From Bdellovibrionaceae bacterium UBA2316 (GTDB lineage Bacteria; Bdellovibrionota; Bdellovibrionia; Bdellovibrionales; Bdellovibrionaceae), in the NCBI GenBank assembly GCA_002345205.1, contig DDVI01000010.1:1-13895 (forward strand): a stretch of 13,895 nucleotides of DNA, written 5' to 3'. The position numbers and the translations under genes were made by a program. Under the pieces are notes generated by a model. The model saw only the letters and a program-made list of their open reading frames with translations, was not told the DNA's origin and ran no database searches. Below are positions 6,723-13,863 of this stretch, one piece after another. Position 1 is the stretch's first letter. Each line of letters opens with the position of its first letter.

Positions 6723-8297
6723 ATGATTGATCACGACATGAAAGAACAACTTAAGCCAGTTTTTGAAAAACTGGAAGGTACAGTAGAACTCGCTGTTGAA
6801 TTAAGCCAGCATGCGGATCAAGCCGAGCTTCTAGATTTATTAGAAGGTGTCGCCAGCACCAATCCAAGCAAGATCATTGTTACTAAAAATTTAAACCCTG
6901 GCATGACATCATTAATACCTAGATTTAAAGTGATTCATAATGGAAAACCTACAGGTATTACGTTTTCTGGTATTCCTGGTGGACATGAATTTACGTCTTT
7001 AATTTTGGCAATTTTAAATTCCGACAATAAAGGCAAAATGCCAGATACAGTGTTGGCAGATCGTATTCGTCGGTTGAAAGGCCCCATCAAATTACGTACA
7101 TTTATTTCGTTAACGTGTGAAAACTGCCCCGACGTAGTTCAGGCATTAAACCAAATGGCTATTTTAAATCCCGACATCGAACATGAGATGATTGATGGGG
7201 CTTACGCTCAGGACGATGTGAAAAACTTAAACATTCAAGGCGTTCCAAGCGTTGTCAACAACGGCGAACTGATGCACTCGGGTCGCATTAACTTTTTGGA
7301 CTTGTTAGTTAAATTAGAAAACACGTTTGGTTCAAACGATGCTCCCGCTGATCAAAAGCCACGTGACTTAGGTGACTTTGATGTTGTTGTTGTTGGCGGC
7401 GGTCCTGCCGGAGTGTCAGCGGCTATCTATGCTGTTCGCAAAGGTTTAAAAACTGCACTGATTGCTGAAAAAATCGGTGGCCAAGTTCAGGAAACACGCG
7501 GAATTGAAAACCTGATTTCTGTAACTTATACCGAAGGGCCTCAGTTAGCGGGACAGTTAGCTCAACATTTGGCATCCTACCCAGTGCAAATCTTAGAGCA
7601 TCGACGTGTAAAAACAGTTCACAAAGATGGCTCTCCCAAACGAGTAGAATTAGAATCTAACGAAACTTTGCGCACAAAATCGTTGATCGTTGCGACAGGT
7701 GCTAAATGGCGCGAACTTGGTATTCCTGGTGAAAAGGAATACATCGGTCGTGGCGTCGCGTTCTGTCCACATTGCGACGGCCCTTTTTATAAAGGTAAAA
7801 AAGTAGCGGTTATTGGTGGTGGCAATTCTGGCGTGGAGGCCGCTATTGACTTAGCCGGTATCGTTCGCGAAGTGGTATTGATTGAATACAATGCCACTCT
7901 CAAGGCCGATCAAATCTTGGTTAACAAATTAAAATCGTTACCGAACGTGACGATTTTAACAAACGCTAAGACAAAACAAATTCACGGAGACGGGCAGAAA
8001 GTCAGCACGCTTGAATTTGAAGATCGCGCATCTAACGAAAGTAAGAAAATCGAACTCGACGGTGTGTTTGTGCAAATTGGACTTCTACCAAACAGTCAAT
8101 TCTTGAAGAATGTGGTTGAGCTAACTCCGTACGGTGAGATCATTATCGACAACAAAGGTCGAACATCAGTGAAAGGTATTTATGCTGCAGGTGATGTAAC
8201 AACGACACCGTACAAGCAAATTGTGATCGCCATGGGTGAAGGGGCTAAAGCGGGGTTGGCTGCATTCGAAGATTCTATGTTGCACTCACCAGCTTAA
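6723..8297 (+). CDS. ahpF: Alkyl hydroperoxide reductase subunit F, NADH-dependent AhpC reductase
   Basis: AhpF is a cytoplasmic flavoenzyme that passes electrons from NADH through FAD and two disulfides to oxidised AhpC. The start is ATG 6723, with GGGAG five bases upstream, giving 524 residues; ATG 6702 would add seven residues unlike the family N-terminus. The N-terminal tandem thioredoxin-like domain (1-200) holds the redox motif 'CENC' (Cys132, Cys135). The thioredoxin-reductase-like part has FAD motif 'GGGPAG' (225-230), catalytic 'CPHC' (Cys348, Cys351) and NADH motif 'GGGNSG' (365-370). 'YAAGDVTTTPYKQ' is the C-terminal FAD motif. Length and motif order match E. coli AhpF across the whole protein. 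Its leader GGAGCATTTATG closely copies the GGAGCATTCATG of ahpC. It lies 187 bases after ahpC behind several hairpins. Confidence 0.97.
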   Translation: MIDHDMKEQLKPVFEKLEGTVELAVELSQHADQAELLDLLEGVASTNPSKIIVTKNLNPGMTSLIPRFKVIHNGKPTGITFSGIPGGHEFTSLILAILNSDNKGKMPDTVLADRIRRLKGPIKLRTFISLTCENCPDVVQALNQMAILNPDIEHEMIDGAYAQDDVKNLNIQGVPSVVNNGELMHSGRINFLDLLVKLENTFGSNDAPADQKPRDLGDFDVVVVGGGPAGVSAAIYAVRKGLKTALIAEKIGGQVQETRGIENLISVTYTEGPQLAGQLAQHLASYPVQILEHRRVKTVHKDGSPKRVELESNETLRTKSLIVATGAKWRELGIPGEKEYIGRGVAFCPHCDGPFYKGKKVAVIGGGNSGVEAAIDLAGIVREVVLIEYNATLKADQILVNKLKSLPNVTILTNAKTKQIHGDGQKVSTLEFEDRASNESKKIELDGVFVQIGLLPNSQFLKNVVELTPYGEIIIDNKGRTSVKGIYAAGDVTTTPYKQIVIAMGEGAKAGLAAFEDSMLHSPA

Positions 8298-8316
8298 GCC
8301 GCTAATTAGGCCGTTT

Positions 8317-9399
8317 TCAACCCGCGTAAAACATCAGACATGAATTTTGTTTTAATTTCGGCGCCACTGGCGCCGGTGTTTTTATTAAATTCTGATATCT
8401 TGCCGGCTCGACATTCATTTCGCGCAGCCACTTGTTAAAATATTTTACTGAATCCATTCCCGTCAGGCCTTCCGGTCGCTTATTGATAAATGTTAAGAAT
8501 CCGGGTTGTTTTTTAATCCACTCAATTCGATGTTCCGTTAATTCCGCATGCAGTATGAATTCATGAAAACTGCGAACAGCCCTTACTGCCCGTCGTTCGA
8601 TAGGTTCGTCGTCTTCAGAAAAAATCGAAAACCACGAACGCTGTCGTAATGATTTTAATTTTCTAAACGTTAGATCTTGATTTCGTTTTGAGTTATACTG
8701 CGGATTTAGAATTGTCGAATGCAACTCTTCTTCTATCGTTACCGCGAGTTGAGCAAACGATTTAATTTGCCGTTTCTCTATACGGTTTTGAATCGATTCG
8801 ATGATCGGTCCCGCATTTTCATGCGAGGCGATTAAAGGCGGCGATGTATTCCAATTATTACGAAAAACCCCCGTCGCTAACTCGGGATTGTTGGCATTAT
8901 CGACAAAAAAATTAAAAATGCTACGCAGGTCGTACTTAAATGCCGATCGCGCGCCCGTGTTCATATGAGACGAACGATTGGGTAAGGTTTTAAGACCGGC
9001 TTGACGAGCCGATGTGAAAATTAAATCTTCCATTACATTTTCGCGTTGATACAGTTCCTGTAAGGTCGATGGTTTAGTTTGAATCTCGACACAAAGAGGA
9101 TCGTAACTAATTTGAAACCACCACCCGTCGCGCATGAGCACATGAAACTCGGGACCCCATTTACCGCCCGTAGTTTCAACTACGCAGCCGTAATGGCGAC
9201 ACTTAGCCTTTATAACTTGGGCCAGTGACCGAGCTGCCGGATACTCGCGACCGCGTAAAGCACCCACTTTTTCGGGACCGTCAATTTCATAAATCCAGTC
9301 ATTCGTAAATTCAATTTCACCACCATGGGTGATCCCCGATGGCGTCAGAATTTGAGCGTGAGATATAGAGATAAAGAAAAGCAGCAGGAGGATACGCAT
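8317..9399 (-). CDS. Exported protein with amidoligase / glutamate-cysteine-ligase-like motifs
   Basis: This 360-residue protein starts with a clear Sec signal peptide (1-15, probable cut after 'SHA'). Early motif 'THGGEIEF' (Glu28, Glu30) resembles the metal/ATP-binding G-x-E-x-E strand of putative amidoligases and other GCS-fold ATP-dependent ligases. Further on, 'GWWFQISYDPLCVEIQTKP' (92-110) and 'SSHMNTGARSAF' (143-154) fit the D...E and H-x-N/H motifs that line the active site in that fold. The C-terminal half, rich in Arg and Lys, is not recognised. If correct, the enzyme would form an amide bond at a carboxylate with ATP, yet it is exported to an ATP-poor space, which is odd. It may bind rather than catalyse. 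No strong ribosome site precedes ATG 9399; the signal peptide supports that start. It lies 71 bases downstream of the next gene on the same strand, possibly co-transcribed. Confidence 0.6.
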   Translation of the reverse strand: MRILLLLFFISISHAQILTPSGITHGGEIEFTNDWIYEIDGPEKVGALRGREYPAARSLAQVIKAKCRHYGCVVETTGGKWGPEFHVLMRDGWWFQISYDPLCVEIQTKPSTLQELYQRENVMEDLIFTSARQAGLKTLPNRSSHMNTGARSAFKYDLRSIFNFFVDNANNPELATGVFRNNWNTSPPLIASHENAGPIIESIQNRIEKRQIKSFAQLAVTIEEELHSTILNPQYNSKRNQDLTFRKLKSLRQRSWFSIFSEDDEPIERRAVRAVRSFHEFILHAELTEHRIEWIKKQPGFLTFINKRPEGLTGMDSVKYFNKWLREMNVEPARYQNLIKTPAPVAPKLKQNSCLMFYAG

Positions 9400-9470
9400 T
9401 CAAATAGAAGTACCACACCTAACTAGCTGATTCTACTGTAGAGAATTAAACAAAGAGCCGTTTTTGGGTA

Positions 9471-11117
9471 CTAGCACACGTTCGTACACTCGATAACCTT
9501 TTGGATACCATTTTTATTCAATACCACGCGGTAGAGCTGCATTTGTTTTTGAGTATCAACACCATTTTCCTTAGCGCAATAGTTCACAAGCGCATAGAAG
9601 TAATACATCTTATGCGACGTTTTACGAGTAAAACGACCTTTTTGATCTAGAATCGTAATATCCTTCATCGGATCATCTAAGAACTTTAAATAGCGTTGTA
9701 AGTTAATACGTAGGTTCTCTTGCAACGAGAGTGGATTATCTTTGCCTTTAGATTTAGGAGCCAGGCAATAAATACGTTTTAGGAATAACACGTCTTCTTT
9801 AAGGTACGATTCCGCTTCAGATACCGACGCGCTCTTACGACGATGACGAATCATTTCCGGAAGTTCCATCGTCCTGACGGTTTTAAGCCACTCTTTAATG
9901 TGACCAATCTGAACGTCTTTTTCTTTGAGTTCGTATTCAAAATCAGGAACGTATTTAGAAATTCTTTTGTTTAAAAAGCTTTTCGCGAAATCTTTCAATC
10001 GATCACGAATGGCGTATAATCCCATCGCAAAGAAAATCAATGAGGCCCCTTGAAGACCCAATTGATAAAAATCAGGATTACCCACCTGCTGCAAAACAGC
10101 CGCAGAGATACCAGCAATACACGCGGCTAAGGCCGCTGTCGGCTCAGAAAACTTTTTTAAAGATTGAGACTTTTGAACATCGATAAACATTTTCGATTGG
10201 AAAAACTTTTTCATTTGCCCTAAGCGGACCAGTAAAAGTTCGCTACTGTCTTGGCTCTTTAAATGAGTCGGCGTCAGGCAATGTTTCTTCTGAAAATGCA
10301 TTTCTTTTTTTTGCAAAATCGATAATTGCAGATGCAACTGTCGCCAGCCATCAACAAATTTAACCCGTTCGGCAGTGTCCATATTTTTTTGAAAACGCGA
10401 AATTTCAAAATCGATTTTACCTAGGGTTTCAATAAAGACATGGTGAATGTATTCATCCAGTAAATTCACCACCGGCGAATTTACTGTCCAATTAGCATCC
10501 GTGACCCTTCTTACATTTTCCATGATCTCTGCCAGATCGTCGATTTCCGCAGAGATTTCGCTGAAAATAGTTTCCGAAACCACATTGTGCGTGCGTGAAT
10601 GGATAAGCAATAAATCGCGTTTAATTTTACTCGTGCGAGCCTTCAAGGTTTCACCTACGATACCGCCAATAATTTGTACAGCAGAGGTTAACTGCTCTTC
10701 TACATGCGCATCGCAACCAGGCACCGACAACAACGTAAGTAATCGTTTGATATCATCAAGCGCCGTCAACATTTCACGAGAATCTAAACTTTGGTTTAAA
10801 GGAATAAACAAACGCTGCCGAGAGTAAAAATCGCTAAACAGATCGCCTTTTTCCACTTCGCGCATTTGAACAGACGGAGGAAAAAATAAATAGAAATCTA
10901 AACGGGCTTCTTGTTCTACACCGGAAAAATTAAACAAGGATTTAAGTTCTAGATTGTGATTATCGTGACGTTTAACTGAAATGTCGGCAGCTGATGTGTT
11001 CTGATTGCCTTTAACAATTGAGTCCAGCAGAACCTGCTTGGTAGCAAAAGCAGATACACGTCGATCTGTTTCATTTTCTGATTTGGTTTCGCCTGCTTTT
11101 GGGTTCTTATCCCACAT
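9471..11117 (-). CDS. Unrecognised 548-residue protein with two membrane segments
   Basis: I do not recognise this family. There is no signal peptide, and the N-terminus is polar and charged. A segment near 70-108 ('RLDFYLFFPPSV', then 'QRLFIP') is the most distinctive. Long amphipathic helices, probably partly coiled, fill about 110-320. Two hydrophobic stretches follow at about 326-345 ('PTAALAACIAGISAAVLQQV') and 352-370. A basic cytoplasmic C-terminal domain of about 178 residues ends in 'ECTNVC'. The likely topology is a two-helix inner-membrane hairpin with both large domains inside. GAGG lies about six bases before ATG 11117. A good promoter lies upstream, and a perfect 8-bp palindrome sits in its leader. 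The gene for the exported amidoligase-like protein follows on the same strand after 71 bases, with no clear terminator between. Confidence 0.85.
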   Translation of the reverse strand: MWDKNPKAGETKSENETDRRVSAFATKQVLLDSIVKGNQNTSAADISVKRHDNHNLELKSLFNFSGVEQEARLDFYLFFPPSVQMREVEKGDLFSDFYSRQRLFIPLNQSLDSREMLTALDDIKRLLTLLSVPGCDAHVEEQLTSAVQIIGGIVGETLKARTSKIKRDLLLIHSRTHNVVSETIFSEISAEIDDLAEIMENVRRVTDANWTVNSPVVNLLDEYIHHVFIETLGKIDFEISRFQKNMDTAERVKFVDGWRQLHLQLSILQKKEMHFQKKHCLTPTHLKSQDSSELLLVRLGQMKKFFQSKMFIDVQKSQSLKKFSEPTAALAACIAGISAAVLQQVGNPDFYQLGLQGASLIFFAMGLYAIRDRLKDFAKSFLNKRISKYVPDFEYELKEKDVQIGHIKEWLKTVRTMELPEMIRHRRKSASVSEAESYLKEDVLFLKRIYCLAPKSKGKDNPLSLQENLRINLQRYLKFLDDPMKDITILDQKGRFTRKTSHKMYYFYALVNYCAKENGVDTQKQMQLYRVVLNKNGIQKVIECTNVC

Positions 11118-11131
11118 TCTGTCCTCTAAAC

Positions 11132-11151
11132 TTAGAACCCGCAGGTTCTAA
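11132..11151. promoter_or_regulatory. Perfect palindrome in the leader of the 548-residue gene
   Basis: TTAGAACC (11132-11139) and GGTTCTAA (11144-11151) are exact inverted arms around CGCA. The element lies just downstream of the predicted start of the leftward transcript and about 15 bases before its start codon. It is well placed for a repressor operator or an mRNA hairpin. Confidence 0.6.
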
Positions 11152-11160
11152 CAAAGGTTA

Positions 11161-11190
11161 ATTGTCAGGGTTGTGTTAGGATTATGTCAA
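11161..11190 (-). promoter_or_regulatory. Sigma-70-like promoter for the 548-residue gene
   Basis: Read leftward, TTGACA (11190-11185) is a perfect -35. GACAAT (11166-11161) follows after an 18-base spacer and matches four of six -10 positions. Transcription would start near 11154, next to the palindrome at 11132-11151. Confidence 0.5.
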
Positions 11191-11216
11191 GACTATACAT
11201 AATAATACATTAAAAA

Positions 11217-11240
11217 AACAGTTCTAACTGTTTGAACTGT
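11217..11240. repeat. Cluster of AACTGTT half-sites
   Basis: AACAGTT (11217-11223) and AACTGTT (11226-11232) are a perfect inverted pair two bases apart. GAACTGT (11234-11240) adds a third copy and also pairs as ACAGTTC/GAACTGT. The cluster shares GTTCTAAC (11221-11228) with the palindrome downstream (11145-11152). It lies just upstream of the leftward promoter. A transcription factor binding cluster is a reasonable inference. Confidence 0.5.
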
Positions 11241-11481
11241 CTAGATAATTAAACTTTCCTTAGGTCAATCATTAGAGAAAGCTATTGGGTCTGAAGATTC
11301 TACGTCCTTGCTGAAAAAAGGGACAAAAATCGCCTCGGTCAAATCGATTTTCCGTTCATGAAATAATTCTAGCAGCCTGACCAGTTAGTAGTCGTTTTCA
11401 GTTATTAAAATTTCTCATTGGCTTTTTAACAGGTTCTTATTGGCGGCACCCCACTTGCTTTGAAAGTTCCCACGAGGTTTT

Positions 11482-12456
11482 ATGAACGTTTTTTCTAAAC
11501 ATCTTCTAGTGTTAATTTTTATGACATCTGTGTTTGCCGGCGCATCTGGGGTGGATAAGTTCTATCGCCTTGATGCAACGACTGCACGCTCGGCCATCCC
11601 ACTTGATACTGGCTATTTCATTCCCATGTCATTATTAGACGATATCTTTTTTCAGTACGAATTATCTAAACGGTTGTTTGCCCCTATGAAAGCACAGCAG
11701 CCCTATACGGTGACTCGGGAAATGATGACTGCATTTGATCCAATTGTGAGTTCAATCGCAGAATTCATCGACGAAGAGAAAAAAGGAATCATGGGTCAGT
11801 GCGAGGCCACGGGAAAAAAATGTGCATTCACATTTGAGAGCATAAATGGAATCAGTGAACGAGAGTTAGCTATCGAGATCACTCGCGCCTCGTATTGCTT
11901 TGGTACCGACCCGTTTGTTGTAACGTCTAAAATACGCCAAGAATCCAGATTTGATATGTCGGCCGTTTCTAACACGGGCGCCATTGGATTGACTCAACTA
12001 ACAGCAGTGGGTCTAAAAGAAGTACTCGACCAAATGGGCCAGCGTGGTGAAAAATACGCGTTCCTGGAAAATAAAGAATACCTAGGAAAAGCGATTTATT
12101 GTTTTGCACAAAAAGCGGCGCCGGCAATTTTAAAAGACTTTCCAAAGATCGATATCGTGAAATTAAAAAATGGACGTATTGAATATACAACAGAAACAAT
12201 CAAGTCATTAAAGGCGTGGGTGCTGCCACGTACAAATATGCCAAAGAGCGAAGCCCGAAAAGTTCTAATCCAAAGACAACTATTTTTGGGAAATGCGCTT
12301 CTTAAAATATATTTGGCTTATTCGAAAAAAGTTGCTCCACAGCGGCCGATGATCAAACACTACGAGTCGGCACTGCGAATGTTTAATGGCGATAATATCC
12401 GGGTAAAGTACGCTAAAGACGTCATCAAAAACGCTCGTCTAGCGCAGTCTTTGTAA
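11482..12456 (+). CDS. Exported SLT-family lytic transglycosylase
   Basis: This 324-residue protein has a signal peptide (about 1-19, cut near 'VFA'). The SLT (lysozyme-like) domain is recognised by 'KIRQESRFDMSAVSNTGAIG' with catalytic Glu154, then 'LTQLT' (170-174) and 'RMFNGDNIRVKYAKDVI' (299-315), the equivalent of the usual Y-N-G...Y-A motif. Such enzymes cut the MurNAc-GlcNAc bond of peptidoglycan and leave a 1,6-anhydro end; they act in the periplasm. About 125 residues separate the GLTQ motif and the FNG motif, much more than in the compact core of Slt70-type enzymes, so there is an insertion. The N-terminal 120 residues form an unassigned region. There is no Cys after the signal peptide, so it is soluble rather than a lipoprotein. 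GAGG lies a few bases before ATG 11482. Wall remodelling, or prey-wall attack if the host is a predator, are possible roles. Confidence 0.88.
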   Translation: MNVFSKHLLVLIFMTSVFAGASGVDKFYRLDATTARSAIPLDTGYFIPMSLLDDIFFQYELSKRLFAPMKAQQPYTVTREMMTAFDPIVSSIAEFIDEEKKGIMGQCEATGKKCAFTFESINGISERELAIEITRASYCFGTDPFVVTSKIRQESRFDMSAVSNTGAIGLTQLTAVGLKEVLDQMGQRGEKYAFLENKEYLGKAIYCFAQKAAPAILKDFPKIDIVKLKNGRIEYTTETIKSLKAWVLPRTNMPKSEARKVLIQRQLFLGNALLKIYLAYSKKVAPQRPMIKHYESALRMFNGDNIRVKYAKDVIKNARLAQSL

Positions 12457-12499
12457 GAGCTATTTGACTGTAACCCTTGTGCAGTTTACGTAGGAACAT

Positions 12500-12784
12500 A
12501 TGAAAACGTGCGAACGTTGCGGTCAATCTTTTGGCTGTGATTCCAACAACAAAGATAAAAAATGCTGGTGCATGAATCTGGCCATCGCACCGGCAATGCC
12601 TCTTCAGTACAAAGATTGCCTATGTTCGGCGTGTTTAAACGACCTCAGTTTGACAAAACAAAATGGTGACCTAATAGAAGGTGAAGACTTTTATTTAGAA
12701 AAAGGACTTCTTGTTTTCACTGAAAAATATCACCTTAACAAAGGCTACTGCTGCGGCAATGGGTGTCGTCACTGCCCGTACTGA
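12500..12784 (+). CDS. Small cysteine-rich protein, CWC domain plus DUF5522-like tail
   Basis: This 94-residue protein has 12 cysteines. The first half has the cysteine-rich CWC pattern: 'CERCGQSFGC' (4-13), 'CWC' (22-24) and 'CLCSAC' (40-45). The second half matches the DUF5522 pattern: 'LVFTEKYHLNKGYCCGNGCR' followed by 'HCPY' at the C-terminus (Cys84, 85, 89, 92). The cysteine pairs suggest zinc or iron-sulfur binding. No activity is known to me for either domain. Elsewhere the two often occur as neighbours; here they are one chain. GTAGGA lies upstream of ATG 12500. It follows the lytic transglycosylase by 43 bases on the same strand and may be co-transcribed. Its TGA directly abuts the stop of the convergent LysR gene. 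Confidence 0.85.
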   Translation: MKTCERCGQSFGCDSNNKDKKCWCMNLAIAPAMPLQYKDCLCSACLNDLSLTKQNGDLIEGEDFYLEKGLLVFTEKYHLNKGYCCGNGCRHCPY

Positions 12785-13621
12785 TTAAAAGCTTTGGATA
12801 AGTTCTGATTCAAGTTGAGTCAGAATCGTATTTCTTTGAATTACGGCTTGAGCTTTATAAGAAAAACGCCAACCCTTGAGCTTTACATCCTGTAACTTTC
12901 CTTTGGGTAAGTAATCCGGTACCAAGCAGACAGCATCCATAAGTTCAGCGAGGCGTTGGGCGGCTGTCCAGCTTTCTACTTCCAGGTACTGTCCAATTTG
13001 TAATTTATTTTTGGCTGCGTATCTTAAGAACCCCTCAACCTCGGGACGTTTTTCTGTTGTGATCAGCGTATCTGAAAGTTTGCCGGTTTTGGAACGCAGC
13101 TCAAAGTTTCCAGAATGAAGCTCGATGGATTTATACCGAAAATCTTTTTGAATCTCGATTAAAAAAGCAATTTGAATTTGCCCTTTCTCGAGGAGGCTTA
13201 ACAATTGATGGGTCGGACCTATTTTTAAAATTGGCTTCTGGCTTTTATTTAGGAAGCTATGAATTTTAGGAAACACTAGATCAACCAAGGACCCCGAACA
13301 TCCAATGCGAAGCGAGTTATCCGTTACCTGCGCACTACCAAAACCGTTTTTAAAGTTTTCGTAGTTTTGTTTAGCTAAACGGTAGAAATTTTGTCCCTCT
13401 TCAGTTAATCCAAATCTGCGCTTTTCGTGAAATAACAATGTTTTGTTGCACCACTCTTCAAGACGAACGATCGCCTGACTGACCGCGGGGCGTGATACGT
13501 TATTTTTCTCTGCGCTTTGGGTAATACTTCTCAGTTCTACGGCGTCTAGGAAGTATTTAAGTGCGGCTAGGTTTAGATCTTCTATCTTCATGTCACTAAT
13601 ACTTACTATTTTATCAACCAT
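12785..13621 (-). CDS. LysR-family transcriptional regulator
   Basis: This 278-residue protein has an N-terminal helix-turn-helix at about 16-75 ('SITQSAEKNNVSRPAVSQAI', then 'RLEE'), followed by 'LFHEKRRFGLTEEG', as usual for LysR proteins. The sensor domain (about 100-275) is short and diverged, with 'SLRIGCSGSLVDLVFPKI' at its start. Its ligand and targets cannot be read from sequence. LysR regulators often control a divergent neighbour, but here the upstream neighbour is a tRNA on the opposite strand and the downstream gene is convergent. The start is uncertain: ATG 13621 and ATG 13591 (residue 11) are both possible, and neither has a strong ribosome site. Confidence 0.88.
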   Translation of the reverse strand: MVDKIVSISDMKIEDLNLAALKYFLDAVELRSITQSAEKNNVSRPAVSQAIVRLEEWCNKTLLFHEKRRFGLTEEGQNFYRLAKQNYENFKNGFGSAQVTDNSLRIGCSGSLVDLVFPKIHSFLNKSQKPILKIGPTHQLLSLLEKGQIQIAFLIEIQKDFRYKSIELHSGNFELRSKTGKLSDTLITTEKRPEVEGFLRYAAKNKLQIGQYLEVESWTAAQRLAELMDAVCLVPDYLPKGKLQDVKLKGWRFSYKAQAVIQRNTILTQLESELIQSF

Positions 13622-13697
13622 TAGTCATATTTAATTTAATTAGGTATTTCGCTTACCCGTTGCGCATTGCGGAAAAAGATCCCAGCAACAGATGCTC

Positions 13698-13726
13698 TTG
13701 GCGTGAAGAAAAACTTCCGCTAAAAC
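13698..13726 (+). promoter_or_regulatory. Probable promoter of tRNA-Arg
   Basis: TTGGCG (13698-13703), a 17-base spacer and TAAAAC (13721-13726) form a fair sigma-70 promoter. Predicted start is near 13733, about eight bases before the mature tRNA. The rest of 13622-13697 is AT-rich near the LysR start and shows nothing else I can support. Confidence 0.5.
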
Positions 13727-13740
13727 AGAATTCTTGGCAC

Positions 13741-13816
13741 GACCTCATAGCTCAACTGGATAGAGCTACGGTTTCCTAAACCGTCGATACCCGTTCAAGT
13801 CGGGGTGAGGTCTCCA
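13741..13816 (+). tRNA. tRNA-Arg (anticodon CCU)
   Basis: The 76-base cloverleaf has a 7-bp acceptor stem (GACCTCA / TGAGGTC), a D stem GCTC/GAGC with GG in the loop, and an anticodon stem ACGGT/ACCGT. The loop TTCCTAA places CCT at 13775-13777, which reads the arginine codon AGG. The T loop is TTCAAGT. CCA is encoded at 13814-13816. Two features are unusual: the outermost T-stem pair is A-G, and the discriminator base is U rather than the A or G normally seen in tRNA-Arg. Confidence 0.92.
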
Positions 13817-13863
13817 CAATGATTTCAAGTGGTTAGGTATCTTTTTGTCTTTTAAATCAGTCA

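Larger units (their letters stand above)
11118..11481. promoter_or_regulatory. Divergent regulatory region with inverted repeats
   Basis: These 364 bases carry no convincing gene. The leftward half (11118-11240) holds the ribosome site, palindrome, promoter and half-site cluster listed separately. From 11241 to 11470 I see no strong structure and no confident rightward promoter. CGAGG at 11473-11477 is the ribosome site of the lytic transglycosylase. Confidence 0.5.

Noticed and set aside
8298..8316. Terminator between ahpF and the convergent gene
   Set aside because: The GCCGCTAATTAGGCCG stretch looks palindromic but pairs poorly; only TTTT follows. I could not support a stable stem.
10447..10827. 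A 126-codon open frame opposite the 548-residue gene
   Set aside because: It lies wholly antisense to a well-supported gene, has low-complexity Ser/Thr/Ile composition and no clear ribosome site.
13817..13863. Terminator after tRNA-Arg
   Set aside because: T-runs are present, but the only matching arms (TGATTT / AAATCA) are about 28 bases apart and too weak.
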